From: Gemmatimonadales bacterium
GTDB taxonomy: Bacteria > Gemmatimonadota > Gemmatimonadetes > Longimicrobiales > Gaopeijiaceae
Length of the DNA: 37,950 nucleotides
Assembly: GCA_007695225.1 (NCBI GenBank)
Contig: REED01000133.1
Location: 1-37,950 of the forward strand
Reading direction: 5' to 3'
Below are positions 16,396 to 25,808 of the stretch, piece after piece. The notes below the pieces were generated by a model that was given only the letters and a program-made list of their open reading frames with translations, had not been told where the DNA came from and did not search any database. Each line of letters starts with the position of its first letter. Within the stretch, counting starts at the first letter, position 1. The translations under genes and the position numbers were made by a program.

Positions 16396-17568
16396 CTACT
16401 CCCCAGGATACTCGCGGCGCTCGCTCCGCTTTTCCTCCCCTCCCGCACTACCGTCTTCTCCCTGAGATCCCTCTTCGTCCCGGGATCCTTGACGGGAGAG
16501 ATCGGACCGGAGGGCCTCGAGCTCCCGTTCCATGCTCCGGATGCGACGTAGGAGCTCCGGGGTCCGGCCCTGGGCCGCGATGCCTCGCAGGAACTCTCCC
16601 CGGGGCCGGGCAGGCATCCCCATCACGGTCTCCCCGGAAGCGACATCTCCCGTGACCCCCGCCTGGCCCGCCATGCGTGCCCCGGAACCCACGCTCAGGT
16701 GCCCTCCGATCCCCACCTGCCCCCCGGCCATGACCCCGTCCCCGATACGGGTGGAGCCCGCGACCCCCACCTGGGCCGCGAAGACGGAATGGCGCCCTAC
16801 CTCCACGTTGTGACCGAGTTGCACGAGGTTGTCCAGCTTCGTTCCCCTCCCCACCCGGGTGAGACCGATGGATCCGCGATCCACCGTGGTGTTGGCGCCG
16901 ATCTCCACGTCATCCTCCAGGACGCACCCCCCCACCTGCGGCACCTTCCGATGCCCACCGTCTTCGAAGGTGTACCCGAAACCGTCCACTCCCACCGCGA
17001 CCCCGGAGTGGAGAATCACCCGAGCACCCAGCACCGCCCCGGGATACACCACAACGTGCGGGTGGAGCAGGCTTCCCCGACCAATCCGCGCACCGGCGCC
17101 CACCACCACGTGGGCACCGAGGGTCACCTCCTCGGCCACCTCCACGTCCTCCTCCACTACGGCGTAGGGTCCCACATGGACCCCTGTCCCCAGCCGGGCA
17201 GATTCCGCCACCACGGCGGTGGAGTGGATCGTCGGCATCCGACGAACCGGGGGAAAGAAGAATTCCAGCAGGCCACGCAAGGCGGCGTGGGGATCGGACA
17301 GGATCAACCGGGGTCGAGGATCCGACGCCACCGCCTCGGCCAACTCCTCCGCGACGAGAAGCGCTGTCGCCTCGCTCCCCTTGAGTGCCGGGAGATATCT
17401 GCGATCCGCCAGAAAACCCAACTCCCCACCGCGGGCGGAGGCCAGGGGCGCCACACCCCCGATCTCCTGATCCGCCCCGCCGTTCAGGAGTTCCGCGTCC
17501 AGGAGGCGGGACAACGCACCAAGGGATGCCGCTGCAGCTCGTGGCCTGCGAAGGGGAAAATCACTCAC
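16396..17568 (-). CDS. lpxD: UDP-3-O-(3-hydroxyacyl)glucosamine N-acyltransferase LpxD
   Basis: LpxD attaches the N-linked 3-hydroxyacyl chain to UDP-3-O-acylglucosamine. The 390-residue product has an N-terminal uridine-binding domain (GELGFLADRRYL region). A left-handed beta helix of hexapeptide repeats spans about residues 115-310, with the FGYTFEDGGHRKVPQVGG loop and the catalytic LDNLVQLGHNVEVG (general-base His). A polar, charged tail of about 40 residues follows the C-terminal helix and is longer than usual. GTG at 17568 is preferred. A TTG at 17607 would start directly against the upstream hairpin, which makes it unlikely. Confidence 0.94.
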   Translation of the reverse strand: MSDFPLRRPRAAAASLGALSRLLDAELLNGGADQEIGGVAPLASARGGELGFLADRRYLPALKGSEATALLVAEELAEAVASDPRPRLILSDPHAALRGLLEFFFPPVRRMPTIHSTAVVAESARLGTGVHVGPYAVVEEDVEVAEEVTLGAHVVVGAGARIGRGSLLHPHVVVYPGAVLGARVILHSGVAVGVDGFGYTFEDGGHRKVPQVGGCVLEDDVEIGANTTVDRGSIGLTRVGRGTKLDNLVQLGHNVEVGRHSVFAAQVGVAGSTRIGDGVMAGGQVGIGGHLSVGSGARMAGQAGVTGDVASGETVMGMPARPRGEFLRGIAAQGRTPELLRRIRSMERELEALRSDLSRQGSRDEEGSQGEDGSAGGEEKRSERREYPGE

Positions 17569-17608
17569 CGATGCCCCGCTCTCTTGCCTTCCGGGACCCA
17601 ATGCCAAA

Positions 17609-17646
17609 GGGCCCCCACCCTCTCCCGGGATCGAGGGTGGGGGCCC
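17609..17646 (-). terminator. Strong hairpin after skp, likely terminator
   Basis: A perfect 14-bp inverted repeat (GGGCCCCCACCCTC at 17609-17622, its complement at 17633-17646) has a 10-base loop containing the palindrome TCCCGGGA. On the minus strand it lies 34 bases past the skp stop and is followed by TTTGGCATT, a weak T tract. It would end or attenuate the upstream transcript before lpxD. Confidence 0.72.
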
Positions 17647-17680
17647 GAGTGCAACGCGCCGTTCAGGGAACGGCTCAGGA

Positions 17681-18208
17681 TCAGTTCTCCCGGCCCGCCA
17701 TCTGCTGGAGCCGCCGGATGACCTCGCCCGTCAGGTCCAGTTGGGGATCCGCCGCCACGATGGCTCGGGACGCCGTGTCGAAGATCACGGCGTATTCCCC
17801 CTCGGCACGGATCGTCTCGATGGCCTGGGACATACGTTCCAGGATCGGCTCCACCAGAACCTGACGGCGCTGGGCAGCTTCCATTTCCATCTCGTCGACC
17901 CTCTGCTGGTATTCCATTTCCTTCATCCGGATCTCGTTCTGACGAGCCTCCCGGGCCTCAGGAGAGAGGGTACGCTCCTGCTGCTGGTAATTCCCGATGA
18001 GGCGCTCCAGATCCTCACCCATGCGCTGGATCTCGCCCCGGTACCGTTCCATATCCCGGTCAAACTCCTGCTGGGCTTCCAGGGCCCCAGGAGCCTCCGA
18101 CAGGATGACCTGGGAATCGATGTATCCCACCCGGACTGCCTGGGCCTCCACCGTCTGAACCCCCCCGAAGAGGAGCATTCCGGCCAGAACGAACGACAAT
18201 CTGTGCAT
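17681..18208 (-). CDS. skp: OmpH/Skp-family periplasmic chaperone
   Basis: Skp-type chaperones form jellyfish-like trimers that carry unfolded outer-membrane proteins to BamA. The 175-residue product begins with a Sec signal peptide (hydrophobic LSFVLAGMLLF, cleavage after VEA-QA). The mature domain starts VRVGYIDSQVIL, as in the OmpH family. Long charged helices follow (about residues 45-140, rich in E, R, Q), forming the tentacles. A C-terminal beta strand VIFDTASRAIV and ending LDLTGEVIRRL complete the fold. I chose ATG at 18208, with GGAG nine bases upstream, over an ATG five codons earlier without one. The gene follows bamA by about 75 bases, matching the common bamA-skp order. Confidence 0.9.
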   Translation of the reverse strand: MHRLSFVLAGMLLFGGVQTVEAQAVRVGYIDSQVILSEAPGALEAQQEFDRDMERYRGEIQRMGEDLERLIGNYQQQERTLSPEAREARQNEIRMKEMEYQQRVDEMEMEAAQRRQVLVEPILERMSQAIETIRAEGEYAVIFDTASRAIVAADPQLDLTGEVIRRLQQMAGREN

Positions 18209-18283
18209 CACGAGGATCTCCATGGTGTTCGGCGGTACCGGGGATGATCCCGCAGTCCGCGCCGACCATCGTGTTTAGGTCAC

Positions 18284-20761
18284 TCAGAACGACCCGAGGC
18301 CGCCCATGCGGAAGTGAAGCTGCCAGCCCGGAACGGGCTTGTCGAACCCGTAGGCGTAGTCCAGGCCGATGGGGCCGAAGGGAGTCACGAGCTGGACACC
18401 CAGCCCCGCACCCCGTCGCAGCCGCGACGGATCCACTTCGCGGATGTTCCGCCAGACATTCCCCGCCTCGTAGAAGGTGGAAACCGAGATGTTGTCGTTG
18501 AGGCGTACAGCGTACTCGGCGCCAACGATCAGGAAGGCATCGCCCAGTCGCTGGATGTCCTGGACCTGGCTCGAACCCCGGGGAAAATACCCCACCGGTG
18601 TGATGGTGGTCTCTTCGTATCCACGAAGGGGCTCGCCGAACTGTACACCGCCCAGCCAGAAACGGTCGAAGGGGAACCGATCCACATCTCCAACCACGGC
18701 CCCGCCCCGAGCCCGAAGCCCGAGGGCAAAGACGATGGGACGGGAGCCGGGAGTCCCCCCACCCAACTGTCCCACGGGCACCCACCAGGTGCCTTCGGCC
18801 AGGTGGCGGGTGAAGTTTCCATCCCCCCCAAGGAATCCTCCGTTGAACTCGGTGGTCCAGCTTTGTTCCGAACCCACCGTCGGGAACAAGGGGTGGTTTA
18901 CGGTCCGGCGGCGAACCCCCAGCGAAAGCTGGGACTGGGTCCCCGGAGGCCGTCCGAAGAGGGAAGTGTCGTCTACCCCCTGCTGCAGACGAAACTCGGT
19001 CCGGGAGAGGGAATAACCGGCGAAGATCCGGGTGTTCAGCGCACCGGGTACCGGAATCCCGAACCGGGTGAGGAATCCCCGCCGCTTGCGTTCACCGGTG
19101 GCGAAGGAGAAGAAGCGGTCCCGCCCGTCGAAGAGGGAAATGGAGCCGCTGACCCGGGACTGGAGAAGGGACGGGTCGGTGTAGGAGAGCTCGAAGTTGC
19201 TCTGGAAGCGGCCAAAGTCCCAGCGGAGGCTGCCGGACTTCGCCTGGCCGAAGAGATTCGGCTGATCGTAGCCCAGGAACCCCGAAACCCCGGTGACTCC
19301 GCCCATGGCGGTACCGAAGTTGATGGACCCGGTCTGCTGCTCCGTCACCTGGAAGGTGATGTCCACGTCCCCGGTGGCGGGATCGGGGCTGATGTCCGGA
19401 AAGGGGAGTGGAGTCTCGAAGAAGCCCAGCCCCGAAATGGCCTGGTAGCTCCGAAGAATATCCTGCTCCGAGTAAAGCTGTCCCGGAAGGAGTGCGATCT
19501 GCTCCCGGATGATCCGATCGTGGGTGAAGGTGTTCCCCACGATGTTGATCCTCCGGATGTAGGCCGGCTGTTGTTCGTTGATCTCCCAGCGGAGGGCCAC
19601 CCTGGGGTGGGTTTCCCCTTCGGCAGGGGGCTGGCGGTCGATGACCGGGTTCACCTGGGCGTAGAGGTAGCCCTGGTTCCGATAGAGTTCCCCCACCCGT
19701 CGGGTAGCATCCTGGAAGGCGGTCTGGTCGAAGACCGACGGGCCCTCCTCTCGGTCCCGTCCGATACCCAATGCCCGGAGGAGACCGCCCTCCTCGGCTG
19801 CGTAGTACTGCTCGAGTTGGGGAGTGGGAAACCGACGGTTTCCCTCCACCTCAAAGCTGGCGACGCGGTATTGCGGACCTTCCTCTACGGCAATCTCCAG
19901 ACGTCCCTTCCCCGTCTCCGGATCGATGATCAGCGTGTCGGAGAGGACCTGGAAATCAAGATAGCCGTTGGCCGCGTAGAAGTTCGGGAGCCCCACACGG
20001 AGGTCGTCGTTCAGGGAAGCCTCCAGGAACTGACCCGTCCGGAACCACCAGAACCCCTCCGGCTGCGTGGACATGGCCTTCCGGAGTTCGGAGTCGGAAA
20101 ACGCGTCGTTCCCCTGGAACTCCACCCGGGCAATGGAAACCCGGTGCCCCTCGGTGACCTCGAGGATGAGGTCGATCTCGCCCTCACGGTCCGGCACCGG
20201 CCGTTCCGCCACCTCCACCCGGGCAAAGGGGATTCCCTTCCCCGCCAGTTCATCCTGGATATAGCGGCGCGCCCGAATCATCCGATCCGGGGAGTAGGGC
20301 TCGCCCGTTCGGATGCCAATGGTGTCCCGGACCGCTCGCTCGGACAGGTTTTCCAGACCCGAGAACTCCACCCGGCGAACCCGGGCCCGCTCCTCTACCC
20401 GAAGGGTGAGGATGACCGGTTCTCCAGCCTCGGGGTCGCCCCGGGCCAGAACCTGGAGATCGTTGAAGAGCCCCGTTTCCCAGAGGCGCTTCTGTCCCTC
20501 CTGGATCTCGAGGTAGGTCACCCGCTGACCGACCGGGACCCCAAAGGTTCCCACCACGACAGCGGATTCGAGGATCCGGTTTCCCTCCACCACCACCGAG
20601 TCCACCACCACCCCACCGCCGGCCCCCTCAGGCACCTGCGCCTGGATGGGGACACCGACCGGGAGAGCAGGCGCCAGGAGGAAGAGCCCCAGTCCCAGAA
20701 GGACGGCGGAACCCCAGCCTCGTTTCCGAGGAAATTGCTCGTTCAACTTCAGATTGGACAT
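18284..20761 (-). CDS. bamA: Outer-membrane protein assembly factor BamA
   Basis: BamA is the outer-membrane core of the machine that folds and inserts beta-barrel proteins. The 825-residue product has a signal peptide (AVLLGLGLFLLAPAL, cleavage near IQAQ), then about five POTRA domains to residue 460 (DSVVVEGNRI, VRRVEFSGLENL, ARVEFQGNDAFS, ASFEVEGNRRF, INIVGNTFTHD). A 16-strand barrel follows. The substrate-lid motif usually written VRGF appears as LRGY. The barrel ends FGPIGLDYAYGFDK with a terminal Phe, the outer-membrane sorting signal. ATG at 20761 lies eight bases after the clpC stop; a TTG one codon earlier is less likely. Skp follows downstream. Confidence 0.96.
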   Translation of the reverse strand: MSNLKLNEQFPRKRGWGSAVLLGLGLFLLAPALPVGVPIQAQVPEGAGGGVVVDSVVVEGNRILESAVVVGTFGVPVGQRVTYLEIQEGQKRLWETGLFNDLQVLARGDPEAGEPVILTLRVEERARVRRVEFSGLENLSERAVRDTIGIRTGEPYSPDRMIRARRYIQDELAGKGIPFARVEVAERPVPDREGEIDLILEVTEGHRVSIARVEFQGNDAFSDSELRKAMSTQPEGFWWFRTGQFLEASLNDDLRVGLPNFYAANGYLDFQVLSDTLIIDPETGKGRLEIAVEEGPQYRVASFEVEGNRRFPTPQLEQYYAAEEGGLLRALGIGRDREEGPSVFDQTAFQDATRRVGELYRNQGYLYAQVNPVIDRQPPAEGETHPRVALRWEINEQQPAYIRRINIVGNTFTHDRIIREQIALLPGQLYSEQDILRSYQAISGLGFFETPLPFPDISPDPATGDVDITFQVTEQQTGSINFGTAMGGVTGVSGFLGYDQPNLFGQAKSGSLRWDFGRFQSNFELSYTDPSLLQSRVSGSISLFDGRDRFFSFATGERKRRGFLTRFGIPVPGALNTRIFAGYSLSRTEFRLQQGVDDTSLFGRPPGTQSQLSLGVRRRTVNHPLFPTVGSEQSWTTEFNGGFLGGDGNFTRHLAEGTWWVPVGQLGGGTPGSRPIVFALGLRARGGAVVGDVDRFPFDRFWLGGVQFGEPLRGYEETTITPVGYFPRGSSQVQDIQRLGDAFLIVGAEYAVRLNDNISVSTFYEAGNVWRNIREVDPSRLRRGAGLGVQLVTPFGPIGLDYAYGFDKPVPGWQLHFRMGGLGSF

Positions 20762-20769
20762 CAATTTGG

Positions 20770-23271
20770 TCAGGTCTTGGTAGCCGAAGCTTCTCGAATG
20801 GACAGACGCTCGCCGTCGGGATCTACCCCGACCTCGAGCTCGGCCCCGGCGCCGAATTCCGCCACCAGGATCTTCTCGGAAAGGGGATCCTCCAGGTAGC
20901 GCTGGATCGCCCGCCGGAGCGGACGGGCCCCGAACTTCTGGTCGTACCCCTTCTCGACGAGGAAGGCGATGGCTTCGTCGCTGACACGCAGCGACAATTC
21001 CTCGTCCTTCAGCCGGTTGCGGACGTCCTGCAGGAGGATGTGGACGATCTCGCCGATCTGCTCCCGGGTGAGGGGGTGGAAGACGATGATATCGTCCACC
21101 CGGTTCAGGAACTCAGGGTTGAAGGCGCGCTCGATCTCCTCCCGCACCTTGTCCTTCATCACATCATAGCTGGACTGGGGGTCCGTGGTGTGGAACCCAA
21201 GGCCGCCCCCCTTGGTGATGTCCCGGGCCCCCAGGTTGGAGGTCATGATGAGAACCGTGTTCTTGAAGTCGATGACCCGCCCGTAGTTGTCCGTCAGGTG
21301 CCCTTCATCCAGCACCTGAAGCAGGAGGTTGAAGACATCGGGGTGGGCCTTTTCAATCTCGTCCAGAAGGACAACCGAATAGGGCCGGCGCCGCACCGCC
21401 TTGGTGAGGGTGCCGGAGTCTTCGTATCCCACATACCCCGGAGGGGCACCGATAAGACGGGACACGGAGAACTTCTCCATGTACTCGCTCATGTCCACCC
21501 GAATGAGCGCCTCGCGGTCGGCGAAGAGGAACTCGGCCAGTGCCCGGGCCAACTCCGTCTTCCCCACACCAGTGGGCCCGGAGAAGATGAAGGAACCGAT
21601 GGGCCGTCGGGGATCCTTGAGTCCCGCCCGACTGCGGCGAATCGCCCGGGATATGGCGGCGATGGCGTCATCCTGCCCCACCACCCGCTTGTGGATCTCG
21701 TCCTCCATATTCACCAGGCGCTCCGTTTCCGCCTGGCGGAGACGGGTGACTGGGATTCCCGTCCAGCGGGAAACGATGAAGGCCACGTCCTCGGGCTCGA
21801 TGGAGGGGCGGTTCTCCTTCCGCTCCTGCTCCCACTCCTCCTGACGACCCCGAATCCGCTGCTGAATCTCGCGCTCCTCGTCCCGGAGCTCCGCCGCCCG
21901 CTCGAAATCCTGGTCCCGAATGGCCTCTTCCTTCCGAGCCGAAATCGCGGACTGCTCCTCCTTCAATTCCTCCATGTCCGGCGGGGGCACCTGAGCGGCA
22001 ATCCGCGCCCGGGCCCCAGCCTCGTCGATGACGTCGATGGCCTTGTCCGGAAGGAACCGATCCGTGATGTAGCGGTCCGAGAGGCGGGAGGCAGAGTCCA
22101 GCGTGTCATCGGGGATCACCACCTTGTGGTGGTCCTCGTAGTGGATGCGGAGCCCCTTCAGGATCTCCACCGTCTCCTCTACCCCCGGGGGATCCACGAT
22201 CACCGGCTGGAAGCGCCGCTCCAACGCACCGTCCTTCTCGATGTACTTCCGGTATTCGTTGAGCGTCGAGGCCCCGATGCACTGAAGTTCTCCCCGGGCC
22301 AGGGCCGGCTTGAGCATGTTGGAGGCGTCGATGGCTCCCTCCGCCGCACCGGCCCCCACGAGGGTGTGGAGTTCGTCGATGAAGAGAATCACGGTCTGGT
22401 TCTGGGAGATCTCGTTCATCACCGCCTTGAGACGCTCCTCAAACTGTCCACGATACTTCGTTCCGGCGATGACCGCCGCCATGTCCAGCGCCAGGACCCG
22501 GTGGTCCCGGAGCACCTCGGTGATCTCGCCCCGGGAGATGATCTGGGCGAGCCCTTCCACGATGGCGGTCTTTCCAACTCCCGGTTCCCCGATGAGCACG
22601 GGGTTGTTCTTCTTCCTTCGGCAGAGGATCTCGATGACCCGTTCGATCTCGTCGCCCCGCCCGATGGTGGGATCCAGCTTTCCCTGGCGGGCCAGTTCCG
22701 TGAGATCCCGGCAGAAGTGATCCAGGGCCGGAGTCTTGGACTTCTTGTCCCCCTTCCCCGAGGAGGACGAAGAAGAGGGGGTCGGATTGGAGGAGCTTCC
22801 GGCGATGCCCGCAGGCTCCGAGGGGCCGCCCATCTCCGATCCCAGGACCTTCAAGGTCTCCGTCCGAGCCTCTTCCAGGGAGATCCCTACCGCGTTCAAG
22901 ACCTGGGCGGCGATTCCCTTCTCCTCCCGGAGGAGCCCGAGAAGGAGATGCTCCGTCCCCACATAGGAATGGTTCAATTCCCGGGCTTCGGTCATGGCAA
23001 ACTCCAGGACCTTCTTCGCTCGGGTCGTATAGGGGAGTTCGCCCAGGGCGATGGTGGCCTTCCCCTTCTTCACCGCCTCCTCGATCTGTTCATGGATCTG
23101 GTCAAGATCGGCAGCGAGGTTGGTGAGGACGGCGGCGGCCACTCCCTCCCCCTCCCGGATCAGGCCCAGGAGAATGTGCTCCGTCCCCACGTAATCGTGC
23201 TGGAGACGGACGGCTTCGTCTCTGGCCATGGCCAGGACCTTCCGGACGCGATCGGTGAAGTTGTACTGCAT
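20770..23271 (-). CDS. clpC: ATP-dependent Clp unfoldase ClpC
   Basis: ClpC is an AAA+ unfoldase that feeds proteins, including arginine-phosphorylated ones, to ClpP in the cytosol. The 833-residue product has two Clp-N repeats ([11 protein letters not shown] near residue 28 and [11 protein letters not shown] near 103). A serine-rich linker follows, then AAA1 with Walker A GEPGVGKT (228-235). The middle domain carries a UVR motif ([20 protein letters not shown]), which separates ClpC from ClpB. AAA2 has Walker [15 protein letters not shown] loop after AAA2's sensor region matches the ClpP-docking VGF/IGF loop, so ClpP partnership is likely. It follows mcsA and mcsB, whose products tag its substrates, and precedes bamA by eight bases. 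No ctsR gene is present. Confidence 0.95.
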   Translation of the reverse strand: MQYNFTDRVRKVLAMARDEAVRLQHDYVGTEHILLGLIREGEGVAAAVLTNLAADLDQIHEQIEEAVKKGKATIALGELPYTTRAKKVLEFAMTEARELNHSYVGTEHLLLGLLREEKGIAAQVLNAVGISLEEARTETLKVLGSEMGGPSEPAGIAGSSSNPTPSSSSSSGKGDKKSKTPALDHFCRDLTELARQGKLDPTIGRGDEIERVIEILCRRKKNNPVLIGEPGVGKTAIVEGLAQIISRGEITEVLRDHRVLALDMAAVIAGTKYRGQFEERLKAVMNEISQNQTVILFIDELHTLVGAGAAEGAIDASNMLKPALARGELQCIGASTLNEYRKYIEKDGALERRFQPVIVDPPGVEETVEILKGLRIHYEDHHKVVIPDDTLDSASRLSDRYITDRFLPDKAIDVIDEAGARARIAAQVPPPDMEELKEEQSAISARKEEAIRDQDFERAAELRDEEREIQQRIRGRQEEWEQERKENRPSIEPEDVAFIVSRWTGIPVTRLRQAETERLVNMEDEIHKRVVGQDDAIAAISRAIRRSRAGLKDPRRPIGSFIFSGPTGVGKTELARALAEFLFADREALIRVDMSEYMEKFSVSRLIGAPPGYVGYEDSGTLTKAVRRRPYSVVLLDEIEKAHPDVFNLLLQVLDEGHLTDNYGRVIDFKNTVLIMTSNLGARDITKGGGLGFHTTDPQSSYDVMKDKVREEIERAFNPEFLNRVDDIIVFHPLTREQIGEIVHILLQDVRNRLKDEELSLRVSDEAIAFLVEKGYDQKFGARPLRRAIQRYLEDPLSEKILVAEFGAGAELEVGVDPDGERLSIREASATKT

Positions 23272-23298
23272 CTCTGCCCTCTGCGGGGTAGGCCGGAC

Positions 23299-24426
23299 TC
23301 AGCCGGACGGGTCTGACGGGGGGGATCCCGGACCCTCTTCATCGGGGGTCACGGCTCCCTCCGTGGAGAGGATCCTTCGAACATAAGCCGCCCGGTGGGC
23401 ATCACCTTCGGCGGGAGAGAGGTCCCGGCCCGCCGCCTCTTCCAGATGGGCCGGTTGCGTGAAGATCATGATCTTGTTGAGGGGGTATACACGAAGCCCG
23501 GGAAGGAGTTTCAGACTCGCACCCAGCCGGACCCCGCTCATAAGGTTCATGAGTTCTTCGAAGGATAGGGAGCGGGCATATCGAAGTAAACCGTACGCCC
23601 TCCAGATCTTGTCCTCCGTGACCGAGGCCGCGTCCCGCATAAGCACCTGCCGGGCATGGAGTTCGTACTGAATCACCTGCCGAACCATCCGGTCCAGGTG
23701 ATCCACCAGATCCTCCTCGCTCTTCCCCAGGGTGGTCTGGTTGGAAAGCTGGAAGAAGTTGCCCACCACTTCGGACCCCTCGCCGTAGAGCCCCCGGAAT
23801 GTCAGCCCCACCTGGGAAAGGCCCTGCAGAACCTTCCCGATCTCCTTGGTGAGGACCAGGGCCGGGAGGTGGAGCAGAACCGACGCACGAAGCCCCGTTC
23901 CCACGTTGGTGGGACAACTGGTCAGGAAGCCGAACTCGTGATGATAGGCATAGGGGAGCTCCCGGCCCATCTCCTCGTCCAGGGCATCCACCTGGTTCCA
24001 GGATTCATGCAGGTCCAGCCCTGAGTGCAGGGTCTGGATGCGGAGATGATCCTCCTCATTGACCATCACCGACATTCCCCGATCTCCTCCCATGACCACG
24101 GCGCTTCCCGGAAGAGGCTTCGACCCCTGCTCTCCCAGGAGGTCGGGGGAAACCAACCGGCGCTCCAGGAGGAGGGTGACCCCCCGGCGATCCAGCTCCC
24201 CCAGTTCCTGGACCTGACTCCCTGCCAGATGGGGAACCCGGCTTACCGCTCCTCGCACGCGTTCGAGAATGGCGGCACGATCATTCACCCTGGCCCGGGG
24301 GCCGAAGGCGTGGCCCTGGAGGTTCCGGGCCAGTCGGATCCTCGTGGAAAGGACAATCCCCGAGTGCTCACCCGAGGCGTCCAGCCAGTTCAGTCCCAAA
24401 TCGAGGAGGGGCATCGGTTCATCCAT
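23299..24426 (-). CDS. mcsB: Protein arginine kinase McsB
   Basis: McsB is a guanidino-kinase-fold enzyme that phosphorylates arginines on proteins, marking them for ClpC-ClpP. The 375-residue product keeps the phosphagen-kinase signature MVNEEDHLRIQ, the CPTNVGTGLRASV active-site segment with its cysteine, and STRIRLARNL near the N-terminus. In Bacillus subtilis the C-terminal RDXXRA motif senses phospho-arginine; here the matching stretch reads GDAHRA, so the first arginine appears replaced. A Pro/Glu-rich tail follows. The ATG at 24426 lies 29 bases after mcsA ends. The arrangement mcsA-mcsB-clpC matches the Firmicutes operon without ctsR, and a role in protein quality control is inferred from that. 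Confidence 0.95.
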   Translation of the reverse strand: MDEPMPLLDLGLNWLDASGEHSGIVLSTRIRLARNLQGHAFGPRARVNDRAAILERVRGAVSRVPHLAGSQVQELGELDRRGVTLLLERRLVSPDLLGEQGSKPLPGSAVVMGGDRGMSVMVNEEDHLRIQTLHSGLDLHESWNQVDALDEEMGRELPYAYHHEFGFLTSCPTNVGTGLRASVLLHLPALVLTKEIGKVLQGLSQVGLTFRGLYGEGSEVVGNFFQLSNQTTLGKSEEDLVDHLDRMVRQVIQYELHARQVLMRDAASVTEDKIWRAYGLLRYARSLSFEELMNLMSGVRLGASLKLLPGLRVYPLNKIMIFTQPAHLEEAAGRDLSPAEGDAHRAAYVRRILSTEGAVTPDEEGPGSPPSDPSG

Positions 24427-24455
24427 GGCTTGTGGGCATCCTCATGAAACCATTT

Positions 24456-24965
24456 TCATGCAGATGACGGTTCCAGTGCCCGAATCTGGTCCCGGAGCTC
24501 CGCCGCACGCTCGAAGTCCTCCAGCTCCACTGCCCTGTGGAGCTTCTTGCGGAGGCCCTCCAGGCGCTTCTCCCGCTCCGAGACGCTGGGGTCCGGGGAA
24601 AGGTACACCTTCCCCACATGGTGCGTGCCCCCGTGGATCCGCCGGAGCAGGGCCCGCAGCTGGGGCTCGAAGGCGGACCAGCAGTGTGGACACCCGACCC
24701 TCCCGGACTCCCGAAATTCCTTGAAGGTGAGCCCACAGAACCCGCATGGCGCCGTAGGCCCGCCCCCACTCCCACGGGTCGGCGACGACTCACCCCCCAT
24801 CTGGGCCAGGAAATCCGCCAGCGGGAAATTCTCGGGCACGGAGGATCCCTCCACGCCCTTGGCCGCCGCGCACGAGTCGCACAGGTGCAGGGTCCGCATC
24901 TCGTTGTCCACGATCTGGGTGAGGTGGATCGCCGCCTCGTCCGAACCGCAATTGTCACAGAGCAT
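24456..24965 (-). CDS. mcsA: McsA, zinc-binding activator of the arginine kinase
   Basis: McsA binds McsB and stimulates its kinase activity. This 169-residue product has four CxxC pairs (CDNC at residues 3-6, CDSC near 29, CGFC near 74, CPHC near 92), giving two zinc sites. A linker with glycines follows. The C-terminal UVR motif, EKRLEGLRKKLHRAVELEDF followed by [10 protein letters not shown], is the sort that contacts ClpC or McsB. The start ATG is 22 bases past the lolD stop with only a weak GAG upstream. It heads the mcsA-mcsB-clpC set within a longer same-strand run. Confidence 0.93.
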   Translation of the reverse strand: MLCDNCGSDEAAIHLTQIVDNEMRTLHLCDSCAAAKGVEGSSVPENFPLADFLAQMGGESSPTRGSGGGPTAPCGFCGLTFKEFRESGRVGCPHCWSAFEPQLRALLRRIHGGTHHVGKVYLSPDPSVSEREKRLEGLRKKLHRAVELEDFERAAELRDQIRALEPSSA

Positions 24966-24986
24966 CGAATCTCGGAGCGGAATGGT

Positions 24987-25808
24987 TCAAGCGTCTTCGG
25001 GAACCAGAACCCCATCGCGGACACGGAGGATCCGATCCGCCCGGCGCGCCAGTTCCTGGTTGTGCGTCACCACGACCATGGAAAGGTTCCGTTCGTCACG
25101 CATTCGGAACAGCAGGTCATGAAGCCCCTGGCTCGTGTGGGCATCCAGGTTCCCGGAGGGCTCGTCCGCCAGGAGGAGGACCGGATCGTTCACCAGCGCC
25201 CGAGCTACGGCCACACGTTGCTGCTCGCCCCCGGAGAGTTGCCAGGGGCGGTGGGTCATCCGGGAAGCGAGTCCCACCGCCTCCAGGATGGCCCGGGCCC
25301 GCGCCTCCGCCTCTTCCCGAGAACGGCCTGCAACCAGTGCGGGCATGGCGGCGTTCTCGAGGGCTGTGAATTCCCGCAGCAGGTGATGGAACTGGAAGAC
25401 GAAACCCACATAGCGGTTCCGGATGCGGGCCAGTTCATCTGAACCCCTGTCCGCAAGGGACTCTCCGCCCAGAAGAATCTCACCGGCAGTGGGTCGGTCC
25501 AGGCCCCCCAGAAGATGAAGAAGGGTGGACTTCCCCGACCCGCTGGATCCCACCACCGCCACTCCCTCGCCCACGGCCACCTCCAACTCTACCCCTTTCA
25601 GCACCTCCAACTCGCTGCCGTCTCCCATGGGGTAATGGCGCCGGAGGCCGCGGGCCACGAGGGCCTGGCCACCTGGGCCAGCAGGGCCCCGGCCGGGGCC
25701 GCCCGATCCACCCTGGACGCCCGGAGCGCCCGGCCCGGGGTCGACAGGATCCCTTTCGCCGGGGAGGCTTCCACTGGAAGCCGGGTCCTGCCTGGACGAA
25801 TCACTCAT
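24987..25808 (-). CDS. lolD: Lipoprotein-releasing ABC transporter ATPase LolD
   Basis: LolD hydrolyses ATP to drive release of outer-membrane lipoproteins from the inner membrane to the periplasmic carrier LolA. The ATPase core shows Walker [11 protein letters not shown]-loop FQFHHLL, signature [15 protein letters not shown], Walker [14 protein letters not shown], and an H-loop histidine in VVVTHNQEL. The 273-residue frame carries a Pro/Gly-rich N-terminal extension of about 50 residues not usual for LolD. A GTG at 25658 would remove it, so the true start may lie there. The ATG at 25808 overlaps the permease stop by eight bases. MacB-like ATPases are close relatives, but the adjacent permease favours Lol. 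Confidence 0.9.
   Translation of the reverse strand: MSDSSRQDPASSGSLPGERDPVDPGPGAPGVQGGSGGPGRGPAGPGGQALVARGLRRHYPMGDGSELEVLKGVELEVAVGEGVAVVGSSGSGKSTLLHLLGGLDRPTAGEILLGGESLADRGSDELARIRNRYVGFVFQFHHLLREFTALENAAMPALVAGRSREEAEARARAILEAVGLASRMTHRPWQLSGGEQQRVAVARALVNDPVLLLADEPSGNLDAHTSQGLHDLLFRMRDERNLSMVVVTHNQELARRADRILRVRDGVLVPEDA

Noticed and set aside
18314..23316. Very long plus-strand open frames opposite bamA (861 codons) and clpC (758 codons), and others opposite bshC and gltX
   Set aside because: They are antisense shadows: the minus-strand proteins are clear family members. High GC keeps the opposite frames open, and the translations are low-complexity with no recognisable domain.
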